Assembly: GCA_046153875.1 (NCBI GenBank)
Contig: JBJXFE010000013.1
Location: forward strand, 62,001 to 126,000
Source of the DNA: JBJXFE01 sp046153875
GTDB lineage: Bacteria; Planctomycetota; Phycisphaerae; Phycisphaerales; UBA1924
DNA length: 64,000 bases
Reading direction: 5' to 3'
Below the pieces are notes generated by a model. That model ran no database searches and had not been told where the DNA came from. It saw nothing but the letters and a program-made list of their open reading frames with translations. The translations under genes were made by a program, and so were the position numbers. Below are positions 52,846-60,427 of the stretch, in pieces (the stretch's first letter is position 1; each line of letters opens with the position of its first letter).

Positions 52846-53225
52846 ACTTCCTCCCCCTCGTCACGATCGCCGTCCGCTTCCTCGGGCTCGTGCTCGTGGT
52901 GGCCTCCGTGCCGCGGGTCTTCGAGGTTCTGCACCGCACGTTCCAGGCATTCCTGATGGGATACGGGTTCGATTTCATCTCGCCCCTCATCGACCACGGC
53001 GCCGACGACCCCGGGCACTCCATTGGCTGGTTCGTCATGCTCGCCTTCGGCCTGTACATGTTCCTCAGCGGCCGCTGGTTCATCGCCCGGCTCACCCGCG
53101 GGCTCGCCTGGCCGGGCGGCGGCACCTGCCACAAGTGCGGGTACGACGTGACGGGCGTCGAGGGCTCACGCTGCCCGGAATGCGGGACGAAGCTGCCGCT
53201 GACCCCTGAGCAGTTGAAGAGGTGA
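52842..53225 (+). CDS. Membrane protein with C-terminal zinc ribbon, paralogue of the preceding one
   Basis: The 127-residue protein has two membrane segments (residues 4-24 and 61-80, with FGLYMFLSGRWFIARL matching YLLFGGRWVVERC of its neighbour) and the zinc ribbon CHKCGYDVTG...CPECGTK. Its DNA is more GC-rich than that of the preceding gene. The membrane parts align in order with those of the protein encoded at 52474-52845, which supports a local duplication. It ends 9 bases before a structured REP-like element. Confidence 0.77.
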   Translation: MNFLPLVTIAVRFLGLVLVVASVPRVFEVLHRTFQAFLMGYGFDFISPLIDHGADDPGHSIGWFVMLAFGLYMFLSGRWFIARLTRGLAWPGGGTCHKCGYDVTGVEGSRCPECGTKLPLTPEQLKR

Positions 53226-53233
53226 CGAGGCGC

Positions 53234-53323
53234 GGGTGCCACCGCTCGCCGGTCCTCCGGCGCAGCGGTGGTTGATCCTCCATCGCACGGCTGCGCGTCG
53301 AAACGCCGTGAGCCGTGGCACCC
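53234..53323. repeat. REP-like cruciform element bounded by GGGTGCCAC / GTGGCACCC
   Basis: The 90-bp segment begins with GGGTGCCAC (53234-53242) and ends with its exact reverse complement (53315-53323). Inside are two hairpins: CCACCGCT-CGCCGG-TCCT-CCGGCG-C-AGCGGTGG (53239-53271) and CACGGCT (53286-53292) / AGCCGTG (53311-53317). The layout, in a gap right after a stop codon, is that of a repetitive extragenic palindrome. Only this one copy is in the window, so its repetitive nature is inferred. Confidence 0.55.
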
Positions 53324-53355
53324 ATCGGCTCCTCACCTGCTCACCCGCTCATCCC

Positions 53356-53361
53356 TAAACT
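53356..53361 (+). promoter_or_regulatory. Putative -10 box for the ureohydrolase gene (TAAACT)
   Basis: TAAACT ends 6 bases before ATG 53368. No Shine-Dalgarno sequence is present. Confidence 0.45.
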
Positions 53362-53367
53362 CTCCCC

Positions 53368-54411
53368 ATGCCCAAGAAGACCGCCCTCCCTGACGCCCGC
53401 CGATCGCCGCGGTTCTCGGGGATCTGCACGTTCTGCCGCTACCCCAGGCTCGAGGAGGTTTCGCCGGATAACGCGCCCGCCGACTGGGCGATCTACGGCG
53501 TCCCCTACGACACCGGTGTGACCTACCGCCCCGGGGCCCGCTTCGGCCCGCGGGCGATCCGTGCCGAATCGCAGTACGTCAAGCGGTACTCGATCGAGCA
53601 CGGCGTGGACATCTGCGGCGAGCTGAGCATCGCCGATGCGGGCGACGCGCCCGTCAGCCCCTTCTCGCTCAAGGGAACGCTCGACGGCGTGTGCGAGTTC
53701 GCCCAGACCCTCGGCGACCCGCACGCCACCAAGCTCTTCGCGGTCGGCGGCGACCACTCCATCGCGTACGCGAACATCAAGGCGACGTGGCTGCGCCGCG
53801 GCAAGCCCAAGGGCGGCCTCGCCCTGCTGCACTTCGACAGCCACCTGGACACGGTGGACCAGACGCTCGGCGAGAAGTGGTCGCACGCCTCGCCGTTCAT
53901 CCGCGCGATCGAGGAGGGGCTGATCGATCCCCGCCGGATGCTCTCCGTCGGGATCAAGGGCCCGCTCAACTCACCCGACGACCTGAAGTTCGCCGCGGAG
54001 CACGGCGTGACGATGATGACCTACGACCAGTGGCACCGCTCGGTGCACGCCGGCTCGGGCGAGGTCGAGGCGTTCCTGCGGCGGCTGGGGGATGCGGAGA
54101 CCTATCTGACCTTCGACATCGACTGCGTCGACCCCGCCTTCGCCCCCGGCACAAGCACCCCCTCCATCGGCGGGTTCACGTCCGCCGAGGCGCTCGGGCT
54201 GCTCCGCTCGCTCAAGGGCGCGCACGTCGTCGGCGCGGACGTGGTCGAGGTGCTGCCCGACCGCGACCCGGGCGGGATCACCTCGCTGCTGGCCGCGCAC
54301 GTCATCTTCGAGGTGCTCTGCCTCGACGCGATCCGCAGCCGCGCGGGCGAGTCGGCGTCCGGTTCGGCGGTACGCGAAGCGAAGAAGCCGAAGACCGGCG
54401 CCAAGCGCTGA
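53368..54411 (+). CDS. Ureohydrolase of the agmatinase/arginase family
   Basis: The 347-residue enzyme belongs to the Mn-dependent family that releases urea from guanidino compounds. Metal ligands are visible: His in VGGDHSIAY, Asp-x-His-x-Asp in FDSHLDTVD and Asp-x-Asp in TFDIDCVDPAFAPG. The N-terminal GVPYDTGVTYRPGARFGPRAIR and TPSIGGFTSAEAL are closest to agmatinase or guanidinobutyrase, yet the substrate-specificity loop cannot be read with certainty; arginine or another guanidine is possible. A TAAACT box lies 6 bases before ATG 53368. It lies 1.2 kb after astD and may supply ornithine or putrescine to that pathway. A Lys-rich tail ends the protein. Confidence 0.87.
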   Translation: MPKKTALPDARRSPRFSGICTFCRYPRLEEVSPDNAPADWAIYGVPYDTGVTYRPGARFGPRAIRAESQYVKRYSIEHGVDICGELSIADAGDAPVSPFSLKGTLDGVCEFAQTLGDPHATKLFAVGGDHSIAYANIKATWLRRGKPKGGLALLHFDSHLDTVDQTLGEKWSHASPFIRAIEEGLIDPRRMLSVGIKGPLNSPDDLKFAAEHGVTMMTYDQWHRSVHAGSGEVEAFLRRLGDAETYLTFDIDCVDPAFAPGTSTPSIGGFTSAEALGLLRSLKGAHVVGADVVEVLPDRDPGGITSLLAAHVIFEVLCLDAIRSRAGESASGSAVREAKKPKTGAKR

Positions 54412-54549
54412 AGGCGGCGTTCGCCCGCGTCCAGAGGCCGAAGGCCTCATCGTCAAGAGCCGGAGGTCGGCGCGAAGCGAGACCCCCGGATGCCGCTCAA
54501 CACCACCCCAACGGGGTCGGCCGACGCGCGTGCGTTCACAGGGCCTCGA

Positions 54550-55122
54550 TCACCGCCCCCGCAGCGCCAGGATCAACTCCACCTTTCCCGTCGGCTGCTC
54601 CAGCCGCCGCGCGATCTCCACCGTGGGGACGCCGTCATCGTGCAGCGCGAACACACGCTGGTCGAGCGGGTCCGATGGGTCGGTCCCGGCATGCCCCCGG
54701 TTCCGCCCGCCCCTCGCATCCACCGCGACGGGCTGCCGTGGGCGCGGCATGGACGGCCCCGCATTCGTCGGCGCGGGCGGCGGCGTCGCGCGCGCCAGTT
54801 CAAGCAGCGCCAACGTGCGGTCCGCCGCCGCGATCAGCGATTCGAGCCGATCGGCACGCTGATCGAGTTCGGCGATGAGTTCGTGAACCAACCCCTCGGC
54901 CTCCTCCGCGCGAGCGCCCTGGGGAGCTTCCGTGGGCCACGGCTTGCCCGGCCCGCGACCGGCGGCGTTCAGCTGCCTGCGCCATTGGTAGACCACCACC
55001 CCGAGGATCAGCAGGCCGAACGCCAGCAGCGTCATCGGCAGCCACGGCACGCCCAGGGCGACCGACACGGGTCCGAGTACCGCCGGAGTGTCAGTGGTGA
55101 GCGCGTTCGTGGTCACGTTCAA
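54550..55122 (-). CDS. Membrane-anchored protein with C-terminal helix-turn-helix-like segment
   Basis: The 190-residue product has one membrane segment (about residues 29-46, MTLLAFGLLILGVVVYQW), a helical stretch (EEAEGLVHELIAELDQRADRLESL, residues 72-95, likely coiled coil), a Pro-rich linker, and a C-terminal helix-turn-helix-like part: RVFALHDDGVPTVEIARRLEQPTGKVELIL. Such short tails occur in DUF2802-like proteins of unknown role. The start is uncertain: TTG 55122 or GTG 55116, with GGAG upstream. It is divergent from tilS, and their 5' ends are only 58 bases apart. Confidence 0.65.
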   Translation of the reverse strand: MNVTTNALTTDTPAVLGPVSVALGVPWLPMTLLAFGLLILGVVVYQWRRQLNAAGRGPGKPWPTEAPQGARAEEAEGLVHELIAELDQRADRLESLIAAADRTLALLELARATPPPAPTNAGPSMPRPRQPVAVDARGGRNRGHAGTDPSDPLDQRVFALHDDGVPTVEIARRLEQPTGKVELILALRGR

Positions 55123-55168
55123 CGGCTCCGCCGTGCACGCGGCCCGACCGCCGGGCCCGATTGACCCC

Positions 55169-55174
55169 TATCAT
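55169..55174 (+). promoter_or_regulatory. Putative -10 box for tilS (TATCAT)
   Basis: TATCAT ends 6 bases before the tilS ATG at 55181, again with no Shine-Dalgarno sequence. Confidence 0.45.
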
Positions 55175-55180
55175 CGGCCA

Positions 55181-56242
55181 ATGCCGTTGGTCCGCACCAT
55201 TCGTCGGCTGTCGCGGCGGGACCCCGCCGTGCGGGCGATCGCGCGGTCTTGGCGGGAGCTGACCGGCGGCACGGCACGCGGCCGCGACTCCGCCCGACGC
55301 ACCCTCATCGCCTGCTCCGGCGGTTCGGATTCCTCCGCCCTCGTCCTCGCCCTCGCCTCCGCGGCCGCCGATCCGCACGAGACCTTCGTCGTCGCCCACG
55401 TCGTCCACGACCTGCGTCCTGAGGCCGAGGCGCTGGCGGACCGCGACGCCGTCCGGCGTCTCGCCGAATCCCTCGACCTCCCGTTCGTCGAGGTCCCCGT
55501 CGCCGTCCGGGGGCAGCGCGGCAACCATGAGGGCGTCGCCCGCCGCCTGCGGTACGGGGCCCTCGAGCGTCTCGCCCGCGAGAACCGGTGCCGCTACCTG
55601 GCCACGGCCCACCAGGCCGACGACCAGCTCGAATCTCTCCTCATGGCTCTGATCCGCGGCTCGGGCCCGCGCGGGCTCGCGGGAGTCGCCGCATCGCGCC
55701 GTCTCCCCACGTGCCGCGTCATCCGGCCGATGCTGGAGTTGACCCGCGCCGACAGCGAGCGGCTCTGCCGCGACGCCGACTGGTCGTGGCGTGACGACGC
55801 CACCAACCGCGATGAATCGCGCCTCCGCGCCGCCCTGCGGGCCCAGGTCATGCCCGCGCTCGAGCGCCTCCGCCCGGGCGCGTCCCGGCGCGCCGCCCGC
55901 GCCGCACGCCTCATGTCCGGCGCCGCCCGTCTCGTCGGCGAGCACGCCGCCATGGTGGCCGAGCGGGCCTCGTGCGACGGCGGGTTCGCCTGGGACCGGC
56001 GCGAACTGAGACGCGCCCCCGAAGTCGTCATCGGCGAGGCCCTCCGCCGCGCCGCGGCGTGCCTCAACGAAGGCGCCTGCCGCGACCGCATCGGCATCAA
56101 GCTGGCCTGCCCGGCCGTCCGTGCGATCCGCGCGCACGCGACGGACCCCAAGCGGTTCGCCTGGCCCGGCGTCGACCTGCTCGTGGACTCCCGGCGCGTG
56201 GTGATGTGCAAATCCGGCCTGCCCGCATCCACGAAAGCCTGA
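55181..56242 (+). CDS. tilS: tRNA(Ile)-lysidine synthase
   Basis: TilS changes C34 of the CAU-anticodon tRNA-Ile to lysidine so that it reads AUA. The PP-loop that binds ATP is SGGSDS (residues 46-51). Other blocks are VVHDLRPEAEALADRDAVRRLA, RRLRYGALERLA, LATAHQADDQLES, RPMLELTRADSERLC and WRDDATNRDESRLRAALR (the D-x-T/S-N motif). The 353-residue form is short; the C-terminal tRNA-binding domain seems reduced. ATG 55181 has a TATCAT box 6 bases upstream. The Xaa-Pro peptidase gene follows after 86 bases. Confidence 0.93.
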   Translation: MPLVRTIRRLSRRDPAVRAIARSWRELTGGTARGRDSARRTLIACSGGSDSSALVLALASAAADPHETFVVAHVVHDLRPEAEALADRDAVRRLAESLDLPFVEVPVAVRGQRGNHEGVARRLRYGALERLARENRCRYLATAHQADDQLESLLMALIRGSGPRGLAGVAASRRLPTCRVIRPMLELTRADSERLCRDADWSWRDDATNRDESRLRAALRAQVMPALERLRPGASRRAARAARLMSGAARLVGEHAAMVAERASCDGGFAWDRRELRRAPEVVIGEALRRAAACLNEGACRDRIGIKLACPAVRAIRAHATDPKRFAWPGVDLLVDSRRVVMCKSGLPASTKA

Positions 56243-56328
56243 CGCTTCCATGCTCCCGGCTCCCGATGGCGGGTGGATCGGCTACGCTCTGCGCCCACCG
56301 CGGCGCAGCGTGGTTCGGAGGCCTCCAA

Positions 56329-57564
56329 GTGCTCATCGGCGACGGCATCGACCTTTCGGAGTTCGCAAAGCGGCGTGACAAGGTCCTCAAGGCCCTCGAC
56401 GGCGCGGCCGCGGTGGTGTTCGCCGGCGACGGGGCCCCGCCCCTCGACGGGTTCTGGCAGCCGGACTGGAACTTCTACTACCTCACCGGCATCCGCGACG
56501 AGATCGGCGCGGCCGTGTTCTTCGACCCGCGCGCCGAGGACCCCAAGCGCCGCGCCATCCTCTTCCTGCGCCCGTTGAACCCCGAGGCCGAGGAGTGGGA
56601 TGGTCTGCGCGACCGCATCAGCACGGGATTGAAGGAGAAGACCGGGTTCGAGACGGTGATGCGCCTGGGCCAACTCCCCCGCTTCCTCGCTGCGGCCGCA
56701 CGCAAGCGCAAGCGCCTCGCATGCCTGCACCCGTTCACGACGCACGACGCTCCGCCCTCGCACGATCTGGTCGTCTACCGCAAGGTGAGCGAGCGGATGG
56801 TGGGCCTGGCAATCGAGGATCGGACATTGCTGCTGCCGGAGCTGCGGGCGATCAAGTCGCCGGCCGAGCTCAAGCTCATGCGCCGGGCGTGCGGGGCGAC
56901 GGCCGCGGGGTATGACGCGGCGCTCAAGGTGCTGCGGCCCGGTCTGGGCGAGCGTCAGCTCCAGCGCGCCATCGAGGACAGCTTCATCGCCGGGGGAGCG
57001 AGCGGCGTCGGGTACAACTCCATCGTCGGCAGCGGCCTCAACGGCACGGTGCTGCACTACATGGCGAACAACGGCCCGTGCTCCGACGGCGACCTGGTCG
57101 TCATCGACGCCGGGGCCCGCGCCGGCGGCGAGGGCGGCGGTGGGTACACCGCCGACGTGACCCGCACGTTCCCGGTCAGCGGCCGCTTCACGAAGGAGCA
57201 GCGCGAGGTCTACGCGATCGTGCTCAAGGCCCAGCTCGCGGCGATCAAAGCCGCACGCCAGGGCGTCCACATGCACGAGGTGGACGCGGCCGCGCGGGAC
57301 GTGATCGAACGTGCCGGCTACGGCGACCGCTACCCGCACGGAATCGGGCACCAGCTCGGCATCGAGGTCCACGACGTGCAGCCGGACGGCCCGCTGAAGG
57401 CGGGGATGATCGTGACGATCGAGCCGGGCATCTACCTGCCGGACCGCAAGCTCGGCGTGCGGATCGAGGACGACATCCTGATCACCGCCCGCGGCAGCGA
57501 GAACCTGACCGCGATGATCCCGAAGAGCATCGAGGCGATCGAGGGGGCGATAAGGAAGCGGTAA
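56329..57564 (+). CDS. M24 aminopeptidase (Xaa-Pro aminopeptidase)
   Basis: The 411-residue cytoplasmic enzyme removes an N-terminal residue before proline. The N-terminal domain has FWQPDWNFYYLTGI, typical of PepP. The C-terminal pita-bread domain supplies the five metal ligands: Asp in VIDAGARAGG, Asp in YTADVTRTFP, His in YPHGIGHQLG, Glu in VTIEPGIYLP and Glu in VRIEDD. The GTG start at 56329 follows GGAGG (56317-56321) by 7 bases, and TACGCT at 56283-56288 is a candidate -10. It is convergent with the SCO1 gene. Confidence 0.92.
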   Translation: MLIGDGIDLSEFAKRRDKVLKALDGAAAVVFAGDGAPPLDGFWQPDWNFYYLTGIRDEIGAAVFFDPRAEDPKRRAILFLRPLNPEAEEWDGLRDRISTGLKEKTGFETVMRLGQLPRFLAAAARKRKRLACLHPFTTHDAPPSHDLVVYRKVSERMVGLAIEDRTLLLPELRAIKSPAELKLMRRACGATAAGYDAALKVLRPGLGERQLQRAIEDSFIAGGASGVGYNSIVGSGLNGTVLHYMANNGPCSDGDLVVIDAGARAGGEGGGGYTADVTRTFPVSGRFTKEQREVYAIVLKAQLAAIKAARQGVHMHEVDAAARDVIERAGYGDRYPHGIGHQLGIEVHDVQPDGPLKAGMIVTIEPGIYLPDRKLGVRIEDDILITARGSENLTAMIPKSIEAIEGAIRKR

Positions 57565-57644
57565 CGCGGGCGTGTCTCCGGCTCGGTTCTCCCCGGCTCG
57601 TGGCACCGGCGTCCCGCCTCGACCCTACCCGGGGCCACGATGCG

Positions 57645-58358
57645 CTACTTCCCCGCGCCCGCTTGTTTCTCGTTCAACTCCGCCGCGGCCTTCGCCCGCG
57701 CCTTCAGCGCCAGCATGTCGTCCGGGTTGGTGTACTCGTACATCGCGATCAGCCGCCGATCCGGGCCCACCAGGAACAGCTTGGTCGGGTGGACCACGTT
57801 GGCCATCGTCGTGCCGTCATCCAGTTCGATCGGGCGCGTCGTATCCGGTGAGACCGCGAACTTCAGCGTGTCCTGCGCGATCCGTTTCACCGTGTCAAAG
57901 TCGCCGGTGAGCAGCGTCCACCGGGTCGTGTCCGCGCCGTGCTCGGTTGCGAATTGCTTCAACTGTTCCGGCGTGTCGCGCTGCGGATCCACGGTGAAGC
58001 TGGCGAACCGCACCGGCGTGCCCTTGAGCGATTCGGCCAGCCCCGACATCTCCATCGTCATCCCCGGGCAGGCGAACGGGCAGTTCGTGAAGATGAAGTC
58101 GACGATGGTGACCCGCCCGTCCAGCAGCGCCTCGGTCTGCGGCCGGCCGTCTTGGTCGATCAGCGAGAACGCCGGGATCGGATCCCAGTCGGCGATGAGG
58201 TGGTCGGGCGTGAGCGGCGTGGCCGCAGCTGGCGGCCGGTGCGAGGGCGTATCCGGGCCCGTTGCCGGCATCCGCCCGCGCATCAGGTACAGCATCGTGA
58301 GCGACCCGGCCAGGACGAGGCTCACGCTGACGAAAGCCAGAACCATCCATCGGGGCAT
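57645..58358 (-). CDS. SCO1/SenC-family copper chaperone
   Basis: This membrane-anchored thioredoxin-fold protein delivers copper to the CuA site of cytochrome c oxidase. One N-terminal membrane helix (residues 5-26) precedes the domain. The copper ligands Cys93 and Cys97 lie in FTNCPFACPGM (C-x3-C) and His190 in VVHPTKLF; FTVDPQRDTPEQL is also diagnostic. The 237-residue length fits. ATG 58358 follows GAGGAG. It is 62 bases downstream of ctaB on the same strand, a common pairing in oxidase assembly loci; the oxidase genes themselves are not in the window. Confidence 0.94.
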   Translation of the reverse strand: MPRWMVLAFVSVSLVLAGSLTMLYLMRGRMPATGPDTPSHRPPAAATPLTPDHLIADWDPIPAFSLIDQDGRPQTEALLDGRVTIVDFIFTNCPFACPGMTMEMSGLAESLKGTPVRFASFTVDPQRDTPEQLKQFATEHGADTTRWTLLTGDFDTVKRIAQDTLKFAVSPDTTRPIELDDGTTMANVVHPTKLFLVGPDRRLIAMYEYTNPDDMLALKARAKAAAELNEKQAGAGK

Positions 58359-58420
58359 GATCGCTCCTCAATCCCCAGCCGCCGGCAGCACAGGCGACCC
58401 GCTCGTACCCCGCGGTTGTT

Positions 58421-59470
58421 TCACCACAGCGCCGTCGCCGCCGTATCCGCCACGAGCACCAGCAGCAGCACCGGCAGGTGGATGATCGACGCCAGGAACG
58501 TCGCCCGCGCCGCCTCGCGTGTCCGCGTGCGGCACAGACGCAGGGCCAGCGCCAGGAACGCCAGCCCCGTCGCCAGCGCCACCACGAAGTACCCCGGCCC
58601 CGGGCCCGCCTGCATCAGCACGCCGGGGGCCAGCGTCACCGGCACCAGCAGCAGTGTCCACGCGAGGATCGCCGCCGAGGTCCACGACCCCGTCGCGTCA
58701 CCCGCCGGCAGCACGCGGTACCCGCCCCGTGTGTAGTCATCGCGGTACATCCACGCGATCGCCAGGAAGTGCGGGATCTGCCACACAAACATGATGAGGA
58801 ACAGTGTCCAGGCGCCGGGGTCGGCCAGCGTGCTCCAGTTGCCTCCACCCCACCAACCACCCCCGCCGTTCCCCCGCGCCCCCGCCTGGGTTAGTGCATC
58901 CGCCGCCGCCCACCCGATCAGCGGCGGCAGCGCCCCCGGAACCGCCCCCACCAGCGTCGCGAGCGATGTCACCGGCTTGAGCGGCGTGTAGAGCAACAGG
59001 TACGTCGCGATCGTGGTCAGCGCGATCGCCGCGGCCACCACCCCCGACGCGATCCAGAGCACGCCCACCCCCGCGCCCGCCATCATCGCCGCGGCGACGA
59101 AGACCTGCGTCGGCGTCAACCGGCCCTCGGGCAGCGGACGTGTGGCCGTCCGGGCCATCCGCGCGTCGCGGTCGCGCTCCATCCACTGGTTCAGCGCATT
59201 CGCCCCGGCCGCGGAGAGCGCCGTACCCAGCAGGCACCATGCGGCCGCGAGGAGGAACTCCCCCAGCGTCCAGGCCCGCCCGCTCGCCCCTCCGACTCCC
59301 CCGCTCCCGACGGCGCTGACCGCGAACCCGACCCCCGCCGTCACGACTACCAGCTTGGTGATCCGCGGCTTGGTGGTTTCGACGATGGCCGCCAGCGTGC
59401 GCCGCGCGTGCGCAGGGGCCTCGGGATGATCGGGGACGGAGATGACGGACGCCCGGGCGGTCCGGCTCAA
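58421..59470 (-). CDS. ctaB: Protoheme IX farnesyltransferase
   Basis: CtaB turns heme B into heme O, a precursor for heme A of cytochrome oxidase. The 349-residue membrane protein of the UbiA family has about nine hydrophobic segments, TKPRITKLVVVTAGVGF at the N-terminus and the two Asp-rich motifs ALNQWMERDRDARMARTATR and WQIPHFLAIAWMYRDDY. A Gly/Trp-rich loop (ARGNGGGGWWGGGNW) is an unusual insertion. TTG 59470 is the likely start since GAGGAGG lies 7 bases upstream; the frame also holds an earlier TTG at 59485, but that would put the ribosome binding site inside the gene. Confidence 0.93.
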   Translation of the reverse strand: MSRTARASVISVPDHPEAPAHARRTLAAIVETTKPRITKLVVVTAGVGFAVSAVGSGGVGGASGRAWTLGEFLLAAAWCLLGTALSAAGANALNQWMERDRDARMARTATRPLPEGRLTPTQVFVAAAMMAGAGVGVLWIASGVVAAAIALTTIATYLLLYTPLKPVTSLATLVGAVPGALPPLIGWAAADALTQAGARGNGGGGWWGGGNWSTLADPGAWTLFLIMFVWQIPHFLAIAWMYRDDYTRGGYRVLPAGDATGSWTSAAILAWTLLLVPVTLAPGVLMQAGPGPGYFVVALATGLAFLALALRLCRTRTREAARATFLASIIHLPVLLLVLVADTAATALW

Positions 59471-59585
59471 GATACGCCTCCTCAACGGGGAAGTTGGGAG
59501 GGATGATAGCGTCGCCGGGAGCGGGCCACCCCCACGAACGCTCGCCCTGTCCCCTGTGCCCCGCCCCTTGTACCCTTCAGGGCGG

Positions 59586-59659
59586 GTCCCGGTAGCTCAG
59601 TTGGATAGAGCAGCGGTCTTCTAAACCGCAGGTCGGGCGTTCGAATCGCCCCCGGGACG
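59586..59659 (+). tRNA. tRNA-Arg (anticodon TCT)
   Basis: GTCCCGG pairs with CCGGGAC as the acceptor stem. The D arm (AGCTCAGTTGGATAGAGC), the anticodon arm GCGGT-CTTCTAA-ACCGC with TCT, and the T arm GGGCG-TTCGAAT-CGCCC are complete. It reads AGA/AGG. CCA is not encoded. Convergent dockerin-tailed gene ends 30 bases downstream. Confidence 0.97.
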
Positions 59660-59689
59660 CTTCCTCTCACCCACCCGGCCTCGCGCGGC

Positions 59690-60325
59690 TCAGCGGCACG
59701 TCACATAGCAGGTCTGGAAGCAGCCGAAGTCCGCGATGTTCAGCACGCCGTTGCCGTTGCAGTCGGCGTACATGTTCCCGAGAACGTACTTCGCCTGAAA
59801 ACACCCGAAGTCCGCGACAGTCAGCTGGCAATCAAAGTTGCAGTCGGCGTAGCAGGTTCCACTCTCATTCCACGCGATCGTCAGCGTCACCGGCAGCGCG
59901 GGCGTCACCAGTTCACTCGTGAAGAACGAGATGGCAATCTGGCCGGGCCCGCCCGAACCCGAGCCGACGCTCTGCCCGGCGCCGTTGAGCAGCCTGATCT
60001 CGCTGCACGTCGTCGCCCCGACGTCGCCTGCGATCGTCAGGTCGGACTTCCAGTAGAGATTGAACCCCAGGAAGTCACAGAACACCGAGCGGTTGAACCC
60101 CGGCGGCGGGTTCGGCGCGGGGCTGGTCATGGTCCACGTCTCGCCCGTCTGCGCTGTCATCACGCTCGTCGTCCCGTACTCGTGCTCCCCCTCAAGGCAG
60201 ACGAACGCCGGCAGCACCGGTCCCAGCACCATGCAGTGATCGACGGTCCAGGGAGGGCCGTCACCCTGACCGAAGGCGCAGGCCGCGGAAAGAACCGGGA
60301 TCAACGCGGTGAAGCATGTTCGCAT
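59690..60325 (-). CDS. Secreted protein with two Cys-rich dockerin-like repeats
   Basis: The 211-residue product has a signal peptide (residues 1-18, MRTCFTALIPVLSAACAFG), a small beta-rich central part of unknown role (VFCDFLGFNLYWKSDL, with a Cys pair), and two consecutive C-terminal repeats: CYADCNFDCQLTVADFGCFQ and MYADCNGNGVLNIADFGCFQ, both D/N-loop plus ADFGCFQ. The same unit occurs once in the protein at 25719-27080. ATG 60325 has AGAGGAG 6 bases upstream, and TACCCT (60364-60369) may be the -10. No partner cohesin is seen in the window. Confidence 0.8.
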   Translation of the reverse strand: MRTCFTALIPVLSAACAFGQGDGPPWTVDHCMVLGPVLPAFVCLEGEHEYGTTSVMTAQTGETWTMTSPAPNPPPGFNRSVFCDFLGFNLYWKSDLTIAGDVGATTCSEIRLLNGAGQSVGSGSGGPGQIAISFFTSELVTPALPVTLTIAWNESGTCYADCNFDCQLTVADFGCFQAKYVLGNMYADCNGNGVLNIADFGCFQTCYVTCR

Positions 60326-60427
60326 GGCACGCTCCTCTGGAGGGGGCCGCGGAGTCCGCGAGCAGGGTACCGCGCGGCACGGGCGGATCAAGGGCCCTTT
60401 CCGGTCGCACGCCCGCCACTGGCCGCC

